From Megascapheus bottae (Eukaryota; Chordata; Mammalia; Rodentia; Geomyidae), in contig JANJXV010000020.1 in the NCBI GenBank assembly GCA_024803745.1, positions 23,672,777 through 23,736,776 on the forward strand: a DNA stretch of 64,000 nt, written 5' to 3'. Positions 36,701-45,700 of the stretch are shown here, one piece after another; position 1 is the stretch's first letter; every line of letters starts with the position of its first letter. A program made the position numbers and the translations under genes. Below the pieces are notes generated by a model. The model saw only the letters and a program-made list of their open reading frames with translations. It was not told where the DNA came from and searched no databases.

Positions 36701-39700
36701 TGAACCTAATTCAGTTGCTTCTTGTTGTGGTTCCTTCCTCATGTGCACAGCTGAGCATCAGCTAGTTTTGAAGTACACTGTATTCTTTGGAAAACATCAG
36801 GATCATGTTCTCATGATGAATTATTGGCTATGGGGGTCTCATGTCTATTCCTTGCTTTCCTAGGACATTGTCAGCATTAAGAAGGGACTGTGGAGGACTG
36901 GGGAACCCATTCCTGCTCTCCAAAGGGAGACAAGGTAGGAATGAATACCATGTGTCCCCAATAGCAGAAATGAACCAGCAGCTTTCTCTCTGCATTAACA
37001 GAAAAGTTCCTACAAAGTTTTTTTGTTGTTCTTTGTGCTAGTCATGGAGCTTGAACTCAGGGCCTGAGCCCTGTCCTTGGACACTTTTTGCTCAAGGCTA
37101 ACGCTCTGCCCCTTCCAATTTTTTCTATGTATGTAGTACTGAGGAATCAAACCCAGGGCTTTGTGCATGCAAGGCGAGCACTCTACCACTAGGCTACACT
37201 CCCAGCCCTCCATAAAGCTTTGATTTTGCTCCTTTTATTTATCCGAATCACGGGTTTCTTTTCCAGGCTCCTTCAAAAGCAGTTAAAGCGGTACAAAGAC
37301 AAGTTGCGAGTCATGTACTCCTTGCAGGAAGAAAGAAGCTGCCGATTTGAAACCAAGATTCATGAACTCAGAACCAACCAAGACAGTCTAAGGACCACGC
37401 TTCAGCAGATGGAGCAGGAGCTCCAGGTACAAATGTGGGTGAGGCAGGCCACGCAGACCACCTGGAAACCTGGCTTAGGGGTCCTCCAGCCAAGGTTGAG
37501 CTTCATCTCCCACTTTAACACATCGCTTCCCTTACCCTCCCCTCATAATCTGACTTCCATCCTCCAGAATACACAGCTTCCCCTTCCAGAAGGAAGCACC
37601 ATTGAAAGACAACAGGACTGAGACCATTCACAAACCACGGAGCTGGGCGAAGAAGTTTTGCACAGCACTGACTCTTAAACCTTTCAGTTTCAGAATCCTT
37701 TGTTCATTCTTTAAAAGTTTTGAGGACCCCCCCTCCAAAGGAATGTAAGTTTTAGTGGGTACTATATATATATAATATATATATATTATGTATATATATT
37801 GCTATTCACCACAATGAAAACTAAAACAGAAGAGACTTTAAAATATATTCTTTAGTTCATTAAAATAGAAAAATTAATAAACATTATGTATGTATTTTTT
37901 TCTGGAACTTGAACTCAAAGACTGGGTGCTGTCCCTGAGCTTATGTGCTCAAGATTAGCACTTTACCACTTGAGCCACACCACCACTTCCGGCTTTTTCT
38001 GTGTATGTGGTACTGAGGACTCAAACTCAGGGCTGCCTGCATGTTAGGTTAGGCAAGCACTCTACCACCAGGCCACACTCCTGCCTTCCCTCCACCCTCA
38101 TCCCTTTTTGGATCTAGTTATTTTTCAGATAGCATCTTATGCTTTGTGTCTTGGGCTAATCTTGTACCTTGATCCTCCTCTACCAATACCAACCTGTTTC
38201 AAGGGACCACAGGTGTATCCCCATATCTAGCTTGATGGTTGAGAAAAGGGCCTTGTTAACTTTTGTGCCCCCAAACCACAGTCCTCTGATCTTTACTTCC
38301 TGAGCAGCTAGGATTACAGGCCTGAGCTACCACAGAGCACTTAGGATGCTTTTACTGCATACTCTACTAAAACATTAAAAAAATAATATTCTCTTAAAGG
38401 AGAACTGCAAGTTGAGATCTGAAACTGTATGTTTCATTAAAATCCATTGTCTTAGTACACCATCTGAATGGATCCACCCAGTATTCATTTTGTCATATTT
38501 ATTAATCTTGTTGAAAGACACTGACTTACTGAGCTAAATGGAACATCCTAAAACTCACTCATTTTTTTTTGAAAAAAAATTCACATTCATTAGCATTACT
38601 ACTTATTTCTTCAGAAGTGTTTAAGAAATGGAAAGGTATCAAACATATGATCGTACATGCGAGTTTTCTAACCTTCTAATGTTTTCTTTAAACTTTAAAT
38701 GTCGTAATAGACAATAAATATACTTCATTGCTTTCTTTGCAGGGATAGTCTCATTCTCAGGTTTTTGAGAAAATACTTGCCAAATGCCCAGCTCTGAAAA
38801 GTGCTTGAATTGCAGCATGCATCTGAAGTGCTTCATGCACACTTTCTGTTTCATCATACACAGTGTTAAAAAGGCATGGACTAATATTTGGGGGGCAGTA
38901 CTGAGGTTTTGAACTCAACGTATTATGCTTTGGGAGGCAGGCACTATTTCATTTGAACCACATCTACAGCCCTTTCTTTGCTTTTAGTGACCTTTCAAAT
39001 AGGGTTCCACATTTATACTCAAGCTGCCTGGACTACGGTTTTCCTACTTATGTTCCCTTCATAACTGGAATGGCAGGTATGCATCGAGCCCAGGCTGGTC
39101 TTACACTGTAATATTCCCAGTATTATTAGTAAGTTGTCTGTTTTTTAAAACTATTAGACGATTCCATAAAGTCATATTATTAGTAATCATTTTTTAAAAA
39201 AAAACTGGTATATAATGACAATGTCTCTTATTGCTCAGTACTGTGTGTGGATGGTGTCTGGATTTCTGTTCAAGTGCCAACAGCTGTTTTTGCTGTTGAT
39301 TTTGTACCAGAATATAGTCAACTACATCCAAGGGTCATTCAGAGAGTATGTCACAGACTGCTAGAAGACCTGAAGAACTCCAAAGTCTGTGGACCACACT
39401 TTAACATGGAGCATATCTCGAGATTTTATTTACACCTCTGGCTTCCTGTGCAGCCTGCCTCAGCATGTCCACCAGACAGATCACTACGAGTACGATTATT
39501 AACATTTTTAAAAATTTTATTGTAAGGGTGATGCACAGAGAAGTTACAGTTACATAAGTAAGGTAACAAGTACATTTCTTGTCTTATATTGTTACTGCCT
39601 CTGTCTGTTGTAATAATTTTTTTGCCAGTCCTGGAGCTTGAACTCAGGACCTGAGCACTGTCCTTGTGTTTTCTCAAGGCTAGAGCTCTACCACTTGAGC

Positions 39701-42700
39701 CTCAGCACCACTTCTGGCTTTTCTGTGTAAGTGGTACCAAGGAATCAGACCCAGGGCATTGTGCATGCTAGGCAAGCACTCTACCACTAGGCCACATTCC
39801 CAGCCCTGTTATAATTTTTAACTACCAAGTCAACCTACATTTTCAGAAATTCCTGATGAAACTTTTAGAACCTAGGCTTTGGGAGACCTCAATTTTTCGT
39901 GATTATTCCTTGAACAGTTATATAGCCTGAATGATTCCAGTTCTAGGAGAGAGTTTAAGATTATTACTGAAGTAAAAGCATCAAGTAAAAATGACACATT
40001 TTGAGAAAGAAAAGAAATGTGTGGTATTCACAGCTCCTGAAAGGTTGGAATTTAATATATTCTTGAAAAAATAAAACAAATAGTTCTTCCTAAACAAGGT
40101 TGTTTGTTTTTTTTTTTTTTTGCTAGGCATTGTTACCTCCACTCCATCCCTCATCCTCCTGTCAAAACATCATGTGTGAAACCAGCAGTTCCACATCTAA
40201 CTGGACTTGGAAGGGAGGAGAATCTTCCCAGATTAAGAAGGCCTCTGAAGGCAGTCCCAAATGGGAACCTCGTCCTAAGACTGCTGAGATAGACAAAAAT
40301 CACAGAAGTCAAGCAAATGCAGAGTCTGAACTGCCCAATGCAGAACCTCCAGAGAAAACTGCACAAAGCACCAGGGCCCAGAGCCATCCACAAAAGATGC
40401 CAGAAGAAACCCAGAGCTTTCTATCTGGTTGTCAGAAGGAAAGGCTGCAAATCTCTCCTGCTGAAATGGGCACTGCTGCTTTGGCACCTGAAGAAAGGAA
40501 AGCAATAGTTAGCACCCGAGAGAGAGATAATGAACAAGAGGGAGAGGAACTGCAAGAACTATTGTCAAAGCTCCTGGATGCCTTCCATCCAGAAACAACA
40601 GCAGGTAAGATCCTCATATTCAGAGAAGATAGTCCCGTAGCATCTCTGAACTTGACTCCTACCACTTACAGACTCACAGGTTTAGTGTGAGCATTAAAGA
40701 TACTAAACCATGGAAAACTTCAGTAGAACACCTGGTGCCTGCTAAACATGACATACATATTTATTGTTTCATTGTTGAGATTATTGTTGTCAGTACTCTT
40801 AAATCATATATAATTGAGAAACCCGACATCATCATTTAGAAATAGGAATAATGATGATGCTGTAAAGGAGAAGAGACTGAGGTATTTGATATTGTAAGTA
40901 GCACATCATTATCATCTTCATAAGCCATGATTCACTGCTGATGTCAGAAGACCTTTTTTCATATATTTTTTATTGTAATTAATAGAAGGGTTACATTATA
41001 TTCGCCAGATAGAAGATGCATTACTTTACATACATTGATACCCTTTCTCATGTCTTGGCAGAAGACCTTTTGAAACAATCATTTGCTATAGCAATTTCTT
41101 CTATTTTGAAACATTGTCCTATTTCTCTTTAATATATATATATATATGCACATGTATATTCACGCACATATAATGCTCATGTATGTACCTAGACATACGT
41201 TCATTTATGTTGTAGACTTTGATTTATCCAGAGACAGGACATAATAGAAAATTATACTTTTATGTTTCTACATTAGATGGAGCTGTCTCAAAATATTTAG
41301 AAGCTGGCATATTCGTTTTATAGCACTACCATAACAAAGCACACAGATTAGGTGACTTAAGCAGAAGGAAGGAATGAAGGAAGGAAGGAAAGAAGGAAGG
41401 AGCTGCTTTTTACCGTATAGAGGCTAAAAGTCCAAAACCAAGGTGTCAAGAGTGTCAAGGTCCTCTGAGACCTCTCTCTTTTGGGGGTTATTGCTTACCA
41501 TCTTCCACTTGTGTTTTTATACAGTCTTATTCCTGTATGTTTATGTATTCTTCTATACACAGCTATATGAGAGTCCATTCTAGTGACCTCACTTTCATTT
41601 AATCACCTAATGTAGCAGCTTTGAGGAACTAAGTTTAAGACTTTATTATATAAATTTGAGGATGGACGGGACAAAATTCAGCCACGATAGTTGCAGACCT
41701 TTACTTCAGTCATATGCTAATGTCAGTTTTATTCTGAATGGAGTCTAGTCTATCTATGAAGCTCTATATTAAATAGAGTTGGAATTATAGTCTTCTCATT
41801 AGAGGAAATAAATTCTCACAGATACTAGAAACATACTCAAACTATCTATGAGAAAGACAGGATGGAATGCCTTGTGCCTGAGTTTTAAGATGACATGGAA
41901 CTCCACTCATTTTATTTCCATCGAAATGTCTTTCAGGGGCTGGGAGTTTGACCTAGTGGTAGAACGCTTGCCTCGCATGCACGAAGACCTGGGTTCAATT
42001 CCATGGTACCACATGCATAGAAAAAAAAAAGCCAGAAGTGGTGCTGTGGCTCAACGACAGTGTTCAGGCCCTTAGCCCAAGCCCAGGACTGGCAAAAAAT
42101 GAAAAAAGAAATATCCTTCCAGCCATGACAAGTCTCTAAAGCACAGTCAATATCCACTTGACCTTTTTAAGAAAAGTTCATATAAAAATTCACATAAAAT
42201 TGGATTTTATAGAAAAGATTTTTAGTCTGAGACATCTTCATTTTGTTTTGGGTTTTTTTTCTGACAAGCTGATGAAAATTGCTGATTTCTGAAATGTTGT
42301 ACTGGGTCAGTCTCACGTATGTAGTGATTATAATGCACTTTTTCTTTTCTTTTCTTTATTTTTGGTCAGTCCTGGGCCTTGAACTCAGGGCTTGGGCACT
42401 GTCGCTGGGCTCTTGGGCTTTCTCAAGGCTAGAGCTCTACCACTCGAGCCACAGCACCATTTCTGGCTTTTTTCTATGTATGTGGTACTGAGGAATTGAA
42501 CCCGGGTCTTCATGCATACTAGGCAAACACTCTATCCCCAGCCCCATTTTCTTTCTTTTTTTTTTTTTTTAAGGAGCAATGTTTATTTTGGCTCTTGACT
42601 GCAGGGGTTCTAGCCCATGATTGGCTTGTCCCATTGTTGCAGGCCTGTGATAAGGCAGAGCCATGCAGCATGGGGACAGGAGTGCGTCATGGAGAAGTTG

Positions 42701-45700
42701 CAGCCAGGAAGTAGAGAGGAAGAGACAGGAAGCCAGGGACAAGACATGCCTTGAAATTCATGCTCCTCTGTGATCCTGTGACTTACTTCCTTCAACCAAG
42801 TTCTGCCTCTTAATAACCCATTTAGTTTGAATCCATTGGTAAAATTAGCCCCTACGTAATCCAATTACTTTTGTAGCTTTTAATTTTAAAAAAATCGATT
42901 GGAGGGGTTTGAACTTAGGGCCTGGGCACTGTCCTTGAGTAAGTTTGCTCAAGGCTAGTGTACTTTGAGCTTCCCTTTGTTTTTGAGCTGTTAATTGGAG
43001 GTAAGAGTCTCAAGGGGACTTTTCTGCCCAGAATGGCTTCAAACTGAGATTCTCAGATCTCAACCTACTGAGTAGCTAGGATTACAGGTGTGAGCTTCCA
43101 GTGCCTAGCCCAATTATTTTTTAATGATTAGACCCATCCACTAGAGACCAATCCTTAAGTCCCTGAACCTTTTGGAGGAGGACAATTTATATCCAAAGAT
43201 TTTATATCAAATTACTATATTGAAGCCCACAATCAGCATAGACCTTCTTTATGCTAATATTTATAGACACATACTTCTCTCATGTCTAACCTCTGTTAGA
43301 CATATATATATATCTGTTCTTCGTCACAATGGTTTTGTGGTTTTGAGAGTGTCATATAAATAAATGTGTATATGTAGTCTATAATCTTTGGAGATTGGGT
43401 TCTTTCATTAGGAAAAATCCCAGCCCCATTTTTTTTTCTTTTAAGCATTCATCATAGACAAGGTCTACTACTCACTTATGGCACATTTGGAAGATAATAC
43501 CTTAACCTTTAATACCTAATGTTAAAAATGGGTGAATATTTTAAGTTAGTTTATTGAGATAAAGTACATATAAATAAATATAACACATATAAATATATCT
43601 ATATATGTACACACACGTATCATTGCGTTATTAAAAGGAAAATCCCCAATGAAAGTAAAAGGTATTTATTTCTAAATCCAGATGATATAACAATGCATAA
43701 ATACATGATTGGTATTATCGAGTATTTAAAAAAATATAAAAAGTGTATGTCTCAAAATAGTCACCCCATTTTCATTTATTATCTCAACCAAACCTTTGAG
43801 ATACTTCTTTAGGAAGTATTACCTATTGTGCAAATATGTTTATAATTCAACCGATGTTTATTTTTAAGATTTATAGTCTTCCTTTTTGCATTTGGCTTAT
43901 TTTTTGAAGCCCTGAAATATGTGCATGAAGGTCTATATGATTGGTGTTTCCATGATCTATCATTATTCATTCAAATAATTCTAATTGAGCCTGGATCCTT
44001 ATTCAAACTTGTATGAAATGTTATCTTGTTTTCAAACTTCACTTAATCAGTGGCAACATGTGTTATAAAATATACTCCAGAATTTATGCGTTATCTCTGA
44101 GATAGCCACACTGAGGTAGAGACAGAAAGTGAAACAAAGTAATGAAGATCTTTTTACTTTTTCTTACTTCCATGTTTGTTCTGGAGCACCAGACAGCAGA
44201 AGGAAGTTTCTGACTACTTTATTGTTCCAGCTTTCTTTGCATTTTTACTTTGGAGAATTACTGGGAAAATTAGAATCATCTAAAATTAGAAATTATCTAA
44301 AATTAGAAATATCTACTACTTCCAAACCACTGAGACTGTACATAAAGAAATTCCAACACTGTTAGAAATATCTGAATAAAAAACAAATAGAAATGTTGGA
44401 GCTGAAAAACTATATGCGATAGCTGAAGTCAACATAGACGGGTTCAGCAGAAAACAGCAGTGTTTTCCTAAGCTCAGTGAGCACTTGAACACTAGATTGT
44501 CTTTCAGGTAAGTCATCTATCTCTATTTCAGTCTATGTCTAATTTAGCTAGCTTATTCCTCTGTATCAAGTTTCCCTTCTTCTGATTAGATGAGTTATTG
44601 CTTTCCTATTTTTTTCTTTTTCTTTTTTCAGGCAAAGTCTCTAACTATCTCACCGGCCTGTATTTCCTGATCCTCCTGCCTTTGCTTCCAGAACTGGTGC
44701 AAGCCACAATGTCCCCCTGCTTTCCAATTTCTTTATTGCTGTGCTTTAAGTATTTTTTAATCATTCAAAGCTGGGAACACTATCTTTTGTTGTTGTTGTT
44801 GTTTTTGGTAGGTTGTGGAATTTCAACTCAAGGCCTGGGCTCTATCCCTGAGCCTCTTTGTGCTCAAAGCTCTACCACTTGAGTCACAGTGCCACTTCTG
44901 GTTTTTGAGTGGATGGTTGGAAATAAGAGTCTCAGGGGGCTTTTCTGCCCAAGCTAGCTTTAACTATGATCCTCAGATCTCAGCCTCTCAAGTAGACAGA
45001 ATTACAGGCTTGAGCCACCAGCCCATGACAGAGAACACTATCTTAAAACAAATTTGCCCAAGCACAGAGGTTTTTAATCAGGCTCTTGAAAGTGACTTAT
45101 TCAAATGGGGACCAAGACATGAGAAAGGGTATCAATGTTTGTGAAGTAATGCACCTTCTATCTGGTGAATATAATGTAACTCTTCTATTAATTACAATAA
45201 AAATATATGAAAAAAAGAAAATAACTTATTCAAGGCCTCCACAGCACAGCACAGTGTTAGAGAGTGATGGACGAAAAATGCATTCATCAAAAATAGTACA
45301 CAAGGAGTCTATAGCTAAAAAATAGTACACAAAGAGTCTTAAAAGCTATTTAACTAACATAACGATTCTTTCCATATTTTCCATATTTTCATTTCCTATG
45401 ATCTGTTTTTCATCAACAACACAACTAACATAATACTACATGTTTCTAATAAATTAGAATTTGTAAGTGCAGTTTTTCTAACAACAAGCTCATCATCATG
45501 CTCTCTTCTACACCCTCTGTCAAAGGAAACCACTCAATAGCTTAGAGAATTTTCCTTCTCATGTTTTTATTTGCATAAATGTATGTCTTTTCTTTTTCAA
45601 GGTAAGCTAGATACCACTATACCTTTGCTGCTTTCACTTCTTCAGTATCTTTGACATGGAATAATGCCGTTTTTAACATGTTTCAGGATATCTCTGGGTA

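Noticed and set aside
37010..37213. Small ORFs with 'STTRPNSW' or 'SSSPRTGK' type peptides here and at many other loci
   Set aside because: The same peptides recur wherever the dimeric ID-type SINE occurs. They are SINE translations, not genes.
42610..42864. 84-residue minus-strand ORF
   Set aside because: It lies within an LTR-like interspersed repeat.
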